Shown: positions 40,780-45,984 of the stretch, one piece after another | Position numbering within the stretch: the first letter of the stretch is position 1 | How the letters are laid out: each line of letters starts with the position of its first letter | DNA from: Nereocystis luetkeana | Taxonomy: Eukaryota; Sar; Phaeophyceae; Laminariales; Laminariaceae | Reading direction: 5' to 3' | NCBI GenBank assembly: GCA_031213475.1 | Contig: JARUPZ010000004.1 | Span: forward strand, 2,567,501-2,631,500 | DNA length: 64,000 nt | The notes under the pieces: generated by a model | Seen by the model: only the letters and a program-made list of their open reading frames with translations | The model's database searches: none | Told to the model about the DNA's origin: nothing | Made by a program: the position numbers and the translations under genes

Positions 40780-43700
40780 AAACGGTCTACTGTGAAAAAC
40801 ATCGCACACATGTACCGAATCATTGTCAGAAGTCTCCGCTTTTTGGGCACGCCGGGGTCCGGGCGGGTTGAACGCCCGGCCCTTACAACCCTTCGCAGAC
40901 CAGGAGCACCCTCACCGTAATCAGTCGCTACCCCTAAAAGGCAGGCACGCAACTTTTCCTGCTCTTTGCCTCCCTCTTGTCTCCGTTGAGACAGGCCTTG
41001 GGATGCAGCCTACGTGGGCGACCCCATGACGCACCCTCGCTGCACTTGGGAGACGCAGTGGTCCGTCAAATTCTGGGTCGGTGTGTCGGAAAACGTGAAC
41101 GAGCGCTGGCTCGGCTGGACGCCACCAGTAAGTGTTGTCTTTTTTCCTTGTTGCTCCTCTGATTTTCAATTTTTCTGTTTTTTGTGTGTGTTTTTTGTTT
41201 GCCGTCTTTTGTCTGTCTGTGTGTGTGTGTTTTTTCTGTTTTGTTTCCTTTTTACTATTTGTTTTGCTTCGGGTTTTTTTTTTTTTTTTTTTTTGTCCGG
41301 TTTCGTTTGTCTCCTGTCCTTTTGTGGTAGGCTGTTGCTTTCTCGCTGACGCATTCGATTTTTCTGTGCTGTCTTGTTTTTGCGGTATGTTCTTACGGGT
41401 TGGGTACGTATATGTGTCATACCTGGTAGCACTAGGGGGCTTCGCTGCGGCGGGTTGACGCCATCTCCACGCATGCCTGTAGTTGCTGAGGATGCAGGTG
41501 CGACAGCAGTACTGCCAAGGGGCGCATTAAAATATCTGACAGGAACCTGGTATCGTGTTTGACCGAAGAGACAGAAAACACTGGAATCAGATTCGCTGGA
41601 CCAGCAACCAATAATTCTCCGCGCATGCCTGTAGCTGTAGTGACCGAAGATGTAGGCAAATCGAGGCCGCAAATGCGACAGCACTGCCAAGGGGTACGCT
41701 GAAAGTAAATCGTGCGTGAGCGAAGGGAAAGGAGACGCTGGCGCTACAAGCGTACTGGTAGGGCCTTAGGGCTCGGACAGGTGTCAGTCGAGAATGATCA
41801 AGAGGAGCTCTCGCAGCTCACAGGAAAACACCAGATGTATATTATTCAGTGCAAGGATAGATGCTTCCACGATGTCCTACCGGCACACAAGGCGGGGAAA
41901 CATAATCCCCACCACTAATTCCGACGGACCCTCCTCGCTACGTCATAAAAGCCATCACCCATAGTTAACTCCTCAGCGGTCTACGATAAGTCCAGGTCGA
42001 TCTCAGAATCATAACCAATAGATTCAATAAACCAGCAACACGCAAAGGTTGCCATACGGCACACTTTTTGCCATTTGGCACAATGTTTCAATCGATTTTA
42101 AAAACAGTGGGCTTCACAGGTTTAGCCACGAAGTAGGCAAAAAGCCAACTCGAACGTTTGGAATATTACCACCAAGTATCGCTCTCATCTGGCTACCTCT
42201 GGTCCTGTTACCGTCTCCCCTCTTTGACCTACTTCAAGGTGCCGTTGGCATCTACTGCAGCAACAATTACTCACACGACAGCAGCAACAGCAATACCAAT
42301 ACTATTAATAGGATACCTTATATGTTCGTATACCTACGCCATACCGTACCCACTTGTACCACCATACCGTACCTACTTGTATGATCGGATATGATTATAA
42401 AAAAACAAGATAATATAACGTTGTCAGCAGCACAAACAGCAGCAGCATAGCAGCATATACAGCTACTACACGACGGCATCCCCGGTGGCTTGGTAGGTGG
42501 CCCGCGTGCCTATCAATATCAATTTCCTGGGTTCAAGTATCACCGAGTGCATGTTCGTAGGGGCTTTTTCTTGCATTAATAAATTGATTAGCGGAAAGCG
42601 CGAGAGCGTGAGTTAGCTACATTCGATGAAAATCGACGAGCAGTGGTAATGCTGAACCCTATGCGCGACAAAAATAAAGGCACGTACCGGGGGAGAAGGG
42701 TAGACACATGTGACCACGGCTTGTCCAGAAGCTCGTTGAGGGTAAAACCTCCTACGAGTTAGGCAGGAAAGTGAAAAAAAGGGATATGATATAGAAAAGA
42801 AAACAAAACAAAACAAAAATAAAATGGTGCCGATGAATAAAAGGGAGGGCATCCACACGTACTGTAGCTCCCCTAAAAAAATAGGAAGAGTTTTTTCTGG
42901 GTTGCCTTCCGGGTGCGTTGAGCCAACTGACATCCATAGGATACCGTGGCATAGACTGGTGGCGCCTTCCTGTAGGTACGAAAAAGACACCTGACACCAG
43001 AGCATTCGTTCTGTTTAACAAAAACGAGACGATTAATAGCACTCGCCCACTAGACGCGATGCGAGCTCGGTCGAGCCGCGCGTAGTAGGGTCAGTAGGGG
43101 CGAGCAAGGCGAGGCACGTCCAGTGAACAGTGCACCGAGAGGTGAAGCTCGTCTCTAGCTAGCGAGGTTTCGGCTCAAAACCTGCGGTATTTCGAAATGG
43201 AGTTTCAAACGCCTCAGGTGCCGAGTTTTACGTAATGATATCTATGTTTGTGACATCGTACTTATCATGTGTCATTAGATGCTCATCGAAGGCATTGCAC
43301 GAGCCTAGATGATTGCGTCATACTTTTATCAGGTGCTGTTTGTATCATGGCATAAGTATTCTATCAGGCGGCATCTGTATGTTATCGATAATATTGTACA
43401 TCGTCTCAGTATAAACTATCATATCGTATGACATAGTCGTTGCCGTTTGTTTGGTATCCAGACTGAGAGAGAGACGATAAGATTATACTGTTATATACCT
43501 GGTACTTGGTATAACCTTTCGTGCCATGTTTATCAGGTTCTCGTATTTGTTCACAGTCCCATCAGGTCATCTATATACCAGTATCACCCATCAGTATCAT
43601 ATTCCGACAACAGTTCCCAAGTATCGTGTCCTTTGTTTCAGTGTGTTTTCGACAATATCGTAGACACTATCTATTAATAGTATCGCGTCATAGTTCGCAG

Positions 43701-45968
43701 TATGTGTAATCTATCATATCGTACTTATCAGATATCGCTTTTGTAGTCCTTTTTATATCAATACCATACTTCGTACCATCAAAATCTATCATGTGATACT
43801 TATCAGTGTAATTTGTTTGCTATCATATTTACTTCGCCACGCAGACTGACGAGGACGAGGATGGCAGGGATGAGATGTTCGAGGACGAAGGGCCGAGCAG
43901 GGCGATCGCACTGGGGAGGGAGTTCCAGCGGCGTGTTTGGAGCGAGGGGCGGTGGGCTCGACTTCCCCGGAGGCTCAACCTCCGACCTTTGGCCGACCTG
44001 CGTGCGGTACGTCTCCAGCTGCGCATTGGTGTCGATACATGTAGATCGATGTTTGCTGTTCGTTGATACTGGCAGCGTTTGGATTGGTGTTGGCAGCGTT
44101 TGTATCGGCATTGATCTTGCTGGAACTGGTCGAATTGAGATTGATTGTTTTGAATTTTTTGATGGTTTTCGTTTCGATCGTATCGAACAGTGTCGTAGTG
44201 ATAACATTCGTGTTGGAATTAAAAGCGAGATCAATGCACTTTTTTGATGATATTGATTTTTATTTCCTTTTATGATCTACGTATCCTTCGGCGGATTGGT
44301 AATAATAAGAATAATAATCATGATATTACGGGGGGGCATAGTTAATAGGACCTATGGTGCACATGAAAACCTACATATTTAACCATTTTTACTAACAATA
44401 TTAGGTCCTATTAACTATGGTCCCCCGTAATAGTAATAAGCTCATCACACTTCCCCATTTAGATACATGCCCGTATGTCTAGTTAAGCCGCCGCTCCCGC
44501 TGCAGCAGCAGAAGAGCCGGCTGCTGCTGCCGCTGCTACCTCGGGCTCGTGAATATTTACCCGACCTATTGCAACTTATTGAGGGCACGCGTTTTCGCCT
44601 CCGCCTGTATACCGACCGCACCAGGGGGTTGAACGTAACAAGTGCGATAAACGTGTGGTAGGATGACACGCACGCTCAGACGGAATTCTGGCACCGATTT
44701 TCTCGACGATCGGGAATTTTCTAAGACCGAGTTTCTCGACAATCGGGAGGGCACACACGCCGAGCGATGTTTCTATCGCAAGGTGGCGACGACATATTTC
44801 CGGAGCTGTATACCAACCATCTTTCGTTGTGGGGGTGCCCGTGCCCCCCCCACCCACCCCCCCCTTGAAATTCATCACAGGAGGGGGGGGGTGTTGTCTT
44901 GCGTGTTGATACGGCGCATAGGTGCCCATGGCGTGCGTTCTTTTTTCGTTATGCGGGGAGAGAAGTTGTTCCTTTTAGGCATCGCAAAAAAAATAAAAAT
45001 AAAAACGGTGGATGCACACCTGTACTGCCTCCCTCCCCCCTGGTACGATTCAATTGTCAAATGACCAAGGCGAGCAGCAAGTTTTTGTACGCTCCCCGCC
45101 CCCCTTCCCCCTTGGCAAATAATTGTGGGAGGTGGCAGTCGTTGAAATACCTTTTGCAGTCGGACCGGCATTGGCCGCCGCGGTGTGTGTGTCGTTTCGT
45201 TGATGGTCATTTTTGCCGGCCCCGACTGTTCGCGTGTTCTATGCACCAGTCTGCCGACACTGCACCGTGCGGTACCCACTCGGCATTCCCACTCGCGCGG
45301 TCAAGCGAACAATGCCACGTTGCTGCCGTCCAACTCCAACTCTACACCCACGGAGTGTGAACCGAAAGCTGCGTCCTTTCTACAGCACTCGACAAACAGA
45401 TTTTTCTCGAGACGGTTTCCGCTCTCTACTAATCTTCTCTTTTTATGACATTTTTTGTCCGTTCCATACGGTCTGTCAGTTTTGGTCTTTCTTCGTCATG
45501 TGTCTACTTTCATCAGTTTCTGCCCGTTTTATATGTTTTGGCTAGTATGTTAACTCGTTTTTTTGCCAGTTTTATTTACAGGTAGGATACGTATTGTATG
45601 ATTTTCTGTTCTGTCCGCTCACGTCAACTTTCGTACTTTCTGTTTTTCGTCCGTGTTGTCTGTTTGGCCAGTCCGTGGCGAATATGATATCTGTTTTTTG
45701 TTTCTTGTATTTTCCTGGTCTGTCCGCTCACGTCATTTTTGTGCTTCCTGTTTTTCGCCCTTGTCGTCTCTTTGGTCCGCCCGTGATTTATTTTTTTATT
45801 CGCTTTTTTTTTTCTTTCCTGTCTTTTTTGTTGTTGTTGTTGCAGATGCTGGGTCTGGTGGTGGCTCTGTACCTCCTGTTCGTGGCTTGCCGCGTCAACG
45901 CTACCCTCGGCACAACGTTTGCAGCAGCTCTCCTAGCTCTGTCTTTGAGGGTATCGGTCATGAGCTGA
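6965..45968 (+). CDS. SMPD4: SMPD4-like (neutral sphingomyelinase 3 family) protein, 19 exons
   Basis: Predicted spliced CDS: 6965-7104, 8818-8994, 15914-15997, 18951-19100, 20484-20640, 21842-21984, 24344-24439, 25184-25277, 28900-29581, 30966-31159, 32934-33209, 34379-34552, 35115-35243, 36239-36358, 38302-38412, 40306-40430, 40995-41127, 43845-44006, 45846-45968. The exons total 3,270 nt (1,089 aa plus stop) and every junction keeps phase. Order and content follow animal SMPD4 along its length, recalled from memory: DELWIHFPSVLTRIFG, LEFYLFSFAW, VEFWLEGN, VELWLLWMRPW, ENYSLYTTVL, GRAQLASGRRACK, RLNLRPLADLRA and a hydrophobic C-terminus. The family is known as ER/nuclear-envelope, tail-anchored proteins reported to cleave sphingomyelin to ceramide and phosphocholine; the catalytic residues are not well defined, so activity is inferred. 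It is longer than animal SMPD4 (about 830-870 aa) because of Gln, Gly and Ser tracts. The starts of exons 7, 8, 9 and 12 are the least certain. Confidence 0.85.
7560..7792 (+). repeat. Minisatellite, ~18-bp ATACCCAGTATACTCGGT units
   Basis: About 12 near-tandem units of a palindrome-rich motif, with a short interruption (GTGGGTACTGGG) near 7630. It lies in intron 1 of the SMPD4-like gene. Confidence 0.85.
8131..8219. mobile_element. Palindromic MITE, family M2
   Basis: GGACTGCAGTCCCGTTTTCG faces CAACGGGACTGCAGTCC across a short A-rich centre. In intron 1. Confidence 0.65.
8560..8760 (+). pseudogene. Two degenerate copies of the SMPD4-like exon 2 acceptor border
   Basis: CAGTGGGAACCCCGCCAAC (8583) and AGTGGAAATCTCGCCAACGC (8684), each after a C-rich tract, repeat the start of true exon 2 (CAGTGGAAACCTCGCCAACG at 8815). 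The second copy continues to GACGAGCTGTG and then decays. They look like remnants of tandem duplication of the intron end plus exon start. Confidence 0.7.
8818..8994 (+). CDS. SMPD4: SMPD4-like exon 2
   Basis: The acceptor follows a C-rich tract and the donor is GTGAGT. It encodes NAPTFDELWIHFPSVLTRIFG, which matches the conserved FPAKEL...IFPWLVESIFG region of SMPD4, then a Gly-rich linker. Phase 2 in and out agrees with exons 1 and 3. Degenerate copies of its 5' border lie just upstream (8560-8760). Confidence 0.8.
9018..9194 (-). mobile_element. Poly-C-tailed repeats, two reverse copies
   Basis: A G run (9018-9037) leads into GGTACTCGATAGGAGAGATG and the reverse of the family body. A second G run with GGCGTACTCATTTG at about 9164-9194 marks another 3' end. 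Further sequence to about 9240 reads on the minus strand like a decayed LINE C-terminus. Confidence 0.5.
9335..10137. mobile_element. 803-bp element with GACCTATGCCAATGG inverted ends
   Basis: Starts GACCTATGCCAATGG and ends CCATTGGCATAGGTC, exact 15-bp inverted ends. It is homologous throughout to 12951-13790 (inverted) and to about 26685-27830. It shares a translatable segment (see findings). No transposase is seen; probably a non-autonomous DNA element. Confidence 0.75.
10138..10589 (-). pseudogene. Non-LTR retrotransposon (LINE) 3' coding fragment
   Basis: The minus strand reads CPCGKAIESRTHLVGECE then MYKEERRVLEQEMR and, past a stop, TIAILGDRRWPKAAKQ. The Cys-His knuckle followed by this tail is characteristic of LINE reverse-transcriptase C-termini. 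Stops break the frame. The copy was interrupted by the hAT-like element starting at 10590. Confidence 0.7.
10590..12041. mobile_element. hAT-like element with GACCC sub-terminal arrays, 1,452 bp
   Basis: Perfect 19-bp terminal inverted repeats, CAGGGCTTTTCGCGGGTCA (10590-10608) and TGACCCGCGAAAAGCCCTG (12023-12041), are flanked by an 8-bp direct duplication CTAATTTC (10582-10589 and 12042-12049). The CAGGG ends and 8-bp duplication are typical of the hAT superfamily. Sub-terminal regions (about 10620-10880 and 11765-12010) are arrays of GACCCGACCC blocks with spacers like GCGAGATTTTGAAA. The middle (10950-11650) shows no transposase, so it is non-autonomous. It split a LINE copy. Confidence 0.88.
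12042..12818 (-). pseudogene. LINE fragment continuing beyond the hAT-like insertion
   Basis: The minus strand reads MKQMWVGIKGVLRTQAEEAD, MVSRSEAEREALLQY, LEHYRKLKTPIANETFDADF and, further 5', SWDEKVKDAI and TTAGWEEYA, typical of the stretch between endonuclease and reverse transcriptase. A MITE (12637-12745) splits it again. A TACCAGGTA plus TATTAATAG insertion disrupts it at about 12494-12516. Confidence 0.65.
12637..12745. mobile_element. MITE family M1 (TACCAGGTA insertion)
   Basis: A roughly 105-bp palindrome: ACGGGGGGCCATAGTTAA facing GGTCCCCCGTA, with internal GGACCAAATATTGTTAG. The middle carries TA-CCAGG-TA where most copies have only TA. Confidence 0.9.
12819..12922. mobile_element. 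MITE family M1 (reverse copy)
   Basis: Same palindromic ends, with the internal part in the opposite orientation (ACTAACAATATTTGGTC near the right end). Confidence 0.9.
12951..13790. mobile_element. 840-bp element, inverted partner of 9335-10137
   Basis: Ends GACCTATGCCAATGG and CCATTGGCATAGGTC. The body is the reverse complement of 9335-10137 with moderate divergence and a longer A run (about 13651-13671). Both lie in intron 2 in opposite orientation. Confidence 0.75.
13939..14142. mobile_element. Cluster of broken MITE M1 copies
   Basis: A 5' fragment (13939-13975), a copy lacking part of its left arm (13977-14073), and a right-hand remnant (about 14095-14142, ending GGTCACCCGTA) are adjacent. 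Confidence 0.8.
14290..14525 (+). repeat. Dispersed repeat shared with 57250-57560 and ~780-930
   Basis: CGAAACAAGATTGGCATTCC, CATCCC-ATGAAT, CCCAAGTAT and GCGGAAATGTGCTACCTCTA occur here and at 57290-57530. A diverged reverse copy (TAGAGGTGGCACATTTCCGC) lies near 792, and a further fragment near 47740-47800. Confidence 0.55.
14817..14925. mobile_element. MITE family M1 (reverse, TACCAGGTA insertion)
   Basis: Left arm AGGGGGCCATAGTTGATAGG, right arm ACTATGGCCCCCCGTAA. TACCAGGTA sits at the mid TA. Confidence 0.88.
15355..15520 (+). repeat. Direct duplication, ~115-bp unit
   Basis: GCTCTGTTCGATATTGATGTCAGAGC and, about 115 bp on, its diverged repeat, each followed by ATTCCCGRTCAGAGAG. In intron 2. 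Confidence 0.55.
15914..15997 (+). CDS. SMPD4: SMPD4-like exon 3
   Basis: A short 84-nt exon between TCTCCAG and GTGAGG. It encodes TSFYALGDKLSNHPTVPSGG. Similarity to the family is weak but positionally right (the region of MMKLVYKLQ), and the phase fits both neighbours. It follows a 6.9-kb intron. Confidence 0.65.
16199..16306. mobile_element. MITE family M1 (reverse)
   Basis: ACGGGGGACCATAGTAAGTA left arm; the right arm is diverged (CTATGACCCTCCGT). Confidence 0.85.
17037..17140. mobile_element. MITE family M1 (reverse)
   Basis: Diverged left arm GCGGGGCACCAAAGTAAATA; right arm ACTATGGCCTCCCGTAA. Confidence 0.82.
17184..17515 (+). mobile_element. Poly-C-tailed retroposon-like repeat
   Basis: Family body from GGCACCCAAGAGGCAGTTGC through AAAACCCGACATGCTCCG to CTATCGAGTACACCCCGCC. 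In intron 3. Confidence 0.6.
17650..17753. mobile_element. MITE family M1
   Basis: TTACGGGGAACCATAGTTAA and CTATGGTCCCCCGT, typical interior GTTAGTAAAAATGGTT. Confidence 0.9.
18951..19100 (+). CDS. SMPD4: SMPD4-like exon 4
   Basis: Encodes KNVWYKFSCASPPMPPHTLA and then DAVLWENSRLYTH, matching the YKFDFPVSYLPGPVKA and PDSPLYHNK part of SMPD4. The donor GTTTGT is weak but is the one that keeps phase with exon 5. A decayed tandem copy follows at about 19140-19290. Confidence 0.75.
19130..19500 (+). pseudogene. Decayed tandem copies of SMPD4-like exon 4
   Basis: GACGGTGTGCTCTGTGGGAA (19208) through TCGAGCCCGTCCAGGT repeats the 3' half of exon 4 (GACGCTGTGCTCTGGGAGAA) together with its donor and downstream intron. 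A third, much weaker match (GCGTTGTTTTGTACGAACTC) lies near 19461. No usable acceptor is evident. Confidence 0.6.
19505..19612 (+). repeat. Imperfect (CAT/CGT)n trinucleotide repeat
   Basis: About 36 units of ATC/ATT with CGT and AGC interruptions in intron 4. It produces misleading Asp- or Ser-rich reading frames. Confidence 0.9.
19769..19871. mobile_element. MITE family M1
   Basis: TTACGAGGGACCATAGTTAA and TATGGCCCCCCGTAA. A second copy starts eight bases later. Confidence 0.9.
19879..19984. mobile_element. MITE family M1 (adjacent copy)
   Basis: TACGGGGGGGCATATTTAAT to GGCCCCCCGTAATA, same orientation as its neighbour but of the other subtype (interior ACGAAACATATA). Confidence 0.9.
20484..20640 (+). 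CDS. SMPD4: SMPD4-like exon 5
   Basis: The acceptor TTCACAG follows a CCCT-rich tract and the donor is GTGAGT. The exon carries a Gly/Met-rich linker and then LSLSTLEFYLFSFAW, equivalent to the conserved NPFEYYIFFFALSL block. Confidence 0.82.
20796..21110 (+). repeat. Tandem repeat, ~125-bp unit
   Basis: CAGATCCCAYCCGGGAAACT followed by TGTGCACGCAAAGAGCTG recurs three times at about 125-bp spacing (20807, 20932, 21057). In intron 5. Confidence 0.85.
21741..21816 (+). mobile_element. LINE 3' tail with poly(C), abutting exon 6
   Basis: Reads KGCVVNG then a tail ending CTACAAATGAGTACGCCCC, like the family ends at 5780-5820 and 9164-9240 (reverse). Its C run continues into the acceptor tract of exon 6. 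Confidence 0.5.
21842..21984 (+). CDS. SMPD4: SMPD4-like exon 6
   Basis: Encodes YALSSRGDFYAGLGGPGQ through FRPERVALGWR. The sequence itself is not strongly conserved. It is supported by a strong acceptor after a long C tract, a GTGACA donor, and phase agreement with exons 5 and 7, which cannot be joined to each other directly. The C tract is the tail of a retroposon-like insertion. Confidence 0.7.
22005..22300 (+). repeat. Degenerate tandem repeat rich in ATCATGATCTAGATC
   Basis: Four to five diverged units of about 60-65 bp, each with ATCTAGATC, a GATCTACAGTAGATCACGAC-like palindrome and CAATCTCGATCA. In intron 6. Confidence 0.7.
22679..22791. mobile_element. MITE family M1 (TACCAGGTA insertion)
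   Basis: GCGGGGGGACCATAGCAAAT to GGTCCCCCGTA, with TACCAGGTA in the middle. Confidence 0.87.
23590..23800 (+). mobile_element. Poly-C-tailed repeat (truncated)
   Basis: Family body TTCTCAGTAGGATGAAGCTC to GACTACGGCCATGCATGAGA. It follows a C run at 23568-23591. Confidence 0.5.
24344..24439 (+). CDS. SMPD4: SMPD4-like exon 7
   Basis: Encodes NPYMTLLKDYVEAFFPHG, matching the CAYFILVDRYLSWFLP block of SMPD4. The GTGCGC donor at 24440 keeps phase with exon 8; the earlier GTATTA at 24429 does not. An acceptor three bases upstream (start 24341) would add one Arg. A perfect hairpin lies 14 bases downstream of the donor. Confidence 0.78.
   Translation, partial: VRGEGLDAPEPLHDPAQGLRGGVFPPRYYPR
24454..24484 (+). 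other. Perfect 15-bp-arm hairpin next to exon 7 donor
   Basis: TTTCGGTCGTTTCTT, one base, then its exact complement. It starts 14 bases after the GTGCGC donor at 24440. Confidence 0.85.
25184..25277 (+). CDS. SMPD4: SMPD4-like exon 8
   Basis: Encodes CELFLRVLVEFWLEGNTV, matching the LLQVFVEMWL motif. The donor is GTGAGG. AG sites before 25181, 25184 and 25193 are all in the right phase, so the start may move by three or nine bases. Confidence 0.8.
25540..25643. mobile_element. MITE family M1 (diverged)
   Basis: TATGGGGGGCTATAATAAAT to CTATGGCCCCCCGCAA. Confidence 0.85.
26199..26297. mobile_element. Palindromic MITE, family M2 (best-preserved)
   Basis: TTCAGAACCGCAGTCCCG facing CGGGACTGCGGTTCTAAAAG, a near-perfect hairpin of about 40-bp arms in intron 8. 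Confidence 0.8.
26685..27830. mobile_element. Third copy of the 800-bp element, with a nested insertion
   Basis: TATGCCAATGGAAACGCG at the left, then from about 27105 the same body as 9400-10080 (GCCGCTGTGGG, GGCTGCAGGCGGCTCAA, GAAGATATCAGGTGGATCCA). Sequence from about 26740 to 27104 is a different dispersed repeat plus a tRNA-like block. The right terminus is decayed. Confidence 0.6.
27022..27101 (-). repeat. tRNA-derived (SINE head or tRNA pseudogene)
   Basis: The minus strand shows CCCCGGTGGTTCAAGTGGTT (A-box-like) and CCTGGGTTCGAGCCCCAGG (perfect T-arm, B box), plus a possible anticodon stem CTCGAA/TTTGAG. The acceptor stem does not pair, so it is not a functional tRNA. Confidence 0.6.
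28900..29581 (+). CDS. SMPD4: SMPD4-like exon 9 (largest; Gln and Gly tracts)
   Basis: An open 682-nt exon. It opens with a poly-Gln run from CAG repeats (about 28933-28968) and a poly-Gly run from GGC/GGT repeats (about 28990-29050). Conserved sequence follows: TDVSLHGLLVLSVHLLAD, RPHVFGFLRVAFSS and AFSLAVELWLLWMRPWAAP, the last matching the MWLSYLQPWRYAP signature. An acceptor at 28938 would also fit the phase, so the start is uncertain. The donor is GTGGGC after one base of a codon. Confidence 0.82.
29628..29830 (-). mobile_element. Poly-C-tailed repeats, reverse copies
   Basis: G runs followed by TGTACTCGATAGGAGAGATG (29641) and GGCGTACTCATGACATG (29711), then the reverse of the family body to CAGGCAGGCATTACTCGCAC. 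In intron 9. Confidence 0.55.
29875..30090 (-). mobile_element. Poly-C-tailed repeat, reverse copy
   Basis: GGGGTGTACTCATGTTCATG, then CCATAGACCCTC, GAGCACGTCGGGTTTTCGCC, and GGTGAGCTGCAGCATCCTGC at the far end. Confidence 0.55.
30966..31159 (+). CDS. SMPD4: SMPD4-like exon 10 (low-complexity linker)
   Basis: Phase requires the frame [16 protein letters not shown] followed by Gly-rich sequence and AVATVREMA. The other open frame (poly-Ala) breaks phase. The acceptor is TTTTCCAG and the donor GTGAGG. It lies where animal SMPD4 has a variable linker after the PWRYAP motif. Confidence 0.7.
32206..32393. mobile_element. Two tandem family M2 MITEs
   Basis: First copy 32206-32300 has a damaged right arm. 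The second (about 32298-32393) is intact: AGAACCGCAGTCCCGTATTT facing ACGGGACTCCGGTTCTAAAA. In intron 10. Confidence 0.75.
32450..32506 (+). repeat. (CTG)n, about 19 units
   Basis: An uninterrupted CTG run in intron 10 of the SMPD4-like gene, reading CUG in the sense transcript. Confidence 0.95.
32934..33209 (+). CDS. SMPD4: SMPD4-like exon 11
   Basis: Acceptor after CCCT repeats; donor GTGAGA; phase 0 on both sides. An Arg/Gly-rich linker is followed by PWAGWVLENYSLYTTVLAAF and TRKAANMSLK, a clear match to the [20 protein letters not shown] region. Confidence 0.83.
33383..33486. mobile_element. MITE family M1
   Basis: TACGGGGGACCATAGTGAAT to CTATCGTCCCCCGCAA, in intron 11. Confidence 0.9.
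33765..33870. mobile_element. MITE family M1
   Basis: TTACGGGGGGCATAGTAAAT to CTATGCCTCCCCCGTAA, in intron 11. Confidence 0.9.
34379..34552 (+). CDS. SMPD4: SMPD4-like exon 12 (GC donor)
   Basis: A Gly-rich stretch is followed by VELLWRTMEAFSPGVTAVLA, matching the [20 protein letters not shown] helix. The open frame ends at CAG followed by GCAAGA, a GC-AG donor that joins exon 13 in phase 0. An upstream phase-compatible acceptor (start 34286) is possible. Confidence 0.68.
34637..34705 (+). repeat. (CTG)n, about 22 units
   Basis: An uninterrupted TGC/CTG run inside the GC-AG intron 12. Confidence 0.95.
34903..35007. mobile_element. MITE family M1
   Basis: TTACGGGGGACCATAGTTAA to CTATGGTCCCCCGTAA in intron 12. 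Confidence 0.92.
35115..35243 (+). CDS. SMPD4: SMPD4-like exon 13
   Basis: Acceptor GAGCAG, donor GTAAAC, phase 0 throughout. It encodes a charged, probably helical segment (RDIEKDVLEEGRKAF) between two conserved blocks. Confidence 0.72.
35736..35840. mobile_element. MITE family M1
   Basis: TACGGGGGGGCATAGTAAAC to CTATGGCCCCCCGCAA in intron 13. Confidence 0.9.
36053..36150. mobile_element. Palindromic MITE, family M2
   Basis: TTAACCCCTTTAGCACCGCA facing CTGGGGTCCTAAAAGGGTTA. In intron 13, about 90 bp upstream of exon 14. Confidence 0.7.
36239..36358 (+). CDS. SMPD4: SMPD4-like exon 14
   Basis: Encodes LDGYREEAEELLVAIADL then DGWLDKLSRK, equivalent to the GPEARTLVLRLAQLI helix and the following WLG segment. 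Acceptor GCGGCAG, donor GTGAGC, phase 0. Confidence 0.8.
36453..36555. mobile_element. MITE family M1
   Basis: TACGGGGGACCATAGTAAAT to ACTATGCCACCCCGTGA in intron 14. Confidence 0.9.
36612..36878 (+). mobile_element. Poly-C-tailed repeat
   Basis: Family body ending CTATTGAGTACACCCCCCCA in intron 14. Confidence 0.6.
37011..37099. mobile_element. MITE family M1 (right arm lost; TACCTGGTA insertion)
   Basis: TTATGGGGGACTATAGTAAA, then interior with TACCTGGTA at the mid TA, ending after GTGTACCATAGG. Confidence 0.82.
37346..37546. mobile_element. Two fused MITE M1 copies
   Basis: A reverse copy (37346-37433) loses its right arm at TTTGGTCC, where a second copy (37433-37546, ending ATGGTCCCCCGTAA) begins. 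It is probably an insertion into, or recombination between, related copies. Confidence 0.85.
38302..38412 (+). CDS. SMPD4: SMPD4-like exon 15
   Basis: Encodes WAKAISAKVKELFGLP then ASWRPKGHR, corresponding to the ALEYLRQIFRLSE segment. Acceptor TGCACAG, donor GTAAGC. A 64-bp minisatellite starts directly after the donor. Confidence 0.78.
38423..39040 (+). repeat. Minisatellite, ~64-bp unit, about nine copies
   Basis: Units of GACGCGGTTTGACCCCTTGA, CTGACCGCCCCTACACTGAA, ACTAGTATGTTTGGTCAAA. It begins about 10 bp after the exon 15 donor. Confidence 0.9.
39044..39208. mobile_element. Small diverged GACCC-type hAT-like copy
   Basis: Left GGCTGCTCGCGGGTC resembles the CAGGGCTTTTCGCGGGTCA terminus, and the right end GTCCCGCGTAGCC is its approximate complement. 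The interior is GACCC/GGGTC arrays. It follows the 64-bp minisatellite directly. Confidence 0.5.
39936..40041. mobile_element. MITE family M1
   Basis: TTACGGGGGACCATAGTTAA to ACTACGGCTCCCCGTAA in intron 15. Confidence 0.9.
40057..40171. mobile_element. MITE family M1 (TACCTGGTA insertion)
   Basis: TTACGGGGGGGTCACAGTAA to CTATGGCCCCCCGTAA, with TACCTGGTA at the mid TA. It ends about 135 bp upstream of exon 16. Confidence 0.9.
40306..40430 (+). CDS. SMPD4: SMPD4-like exon 16
   Basis: Encodes DGAGKEGLRLSDLFHPDRD, then LSNQGRAQLASGRRACK, a strong match to LTPLGRYQIINGLRRFE of SMPD4. This frame is closed upstream, so a scan for long ORFs misses it. Acceptor GAACAG, donor GTGAGC. Confidence 0.8.
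40723..40781 (+). repeat. (CAA)n, about 20 units
   Basis: An uninterrupted ACA/CAA run in intron 16. Confidence 0.95.
40995..41127 (+). CDS. SMPD4: SMPD4-like exon 17
   Basis: Encodes GDPMTHPRCTWETQWSV and a Val/Trp-rich helix ending ERWLGWTPP, equivalent to GDPELQPIRSYEIASLV. The acceptor GAGACAG was chosen because the nearer GATGCAG breaks the frame. Donor GTAAGT. Confidence 0.82.
42476..42550 (+). repeat. tRNA-derived sequence (SINE head candidate)
   Basis: CCCCGGTGGCTTGGTAGGTG and TCCTGGGTTCAAGTATCACC match A- and B-box regions, with spacing similar to the minus-strand block at 27022-27101. No complete cloverleaf forms. In intron 17. Confidence 0.5.
43845..44006 (+). CDS. SMPD4: SMPD4-like exon 18
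   Basis: An acidic start (TDEDEDGRDEMFEDEG) is followed by RLNLRPLADLRA, which matches the RLSLRFLGSYRT motif just before the C-terminal membrane segment. Acceptor ACGCAG, donor GTACGT, phase 0. Confidence 0.84.
44326..44431. mobile_element. MITE family M1 (reverse)
   Basis: TTACGGGGGGGCATAGTTAA to CTATGGTCCCCCGTAA in intron 18. Confidence 0.92.
45846..45968 (+). CDS. SMPD4: SMPD4-like exon 19 (C-terminal membrane anchor, stop)
   Basis: The acceptor follows a T/GTT tract. It encodes two hydrophobic stretches, LGLVVALYLLFVAC and GTTFAAALLALSL, then stops at 45966-45968. The layout matches the tail anchor of SMPD4. A GT at 45951 could in principle lead to one further exon, so the last few residues are less certain. 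Confidence 0.8.
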   Translation: MLGLVVALYLLFVACRVNATLGTTFAAALLALSLRVSVMS

Positions 45969-45984
45969 CCTTGCCGACCCTTGA

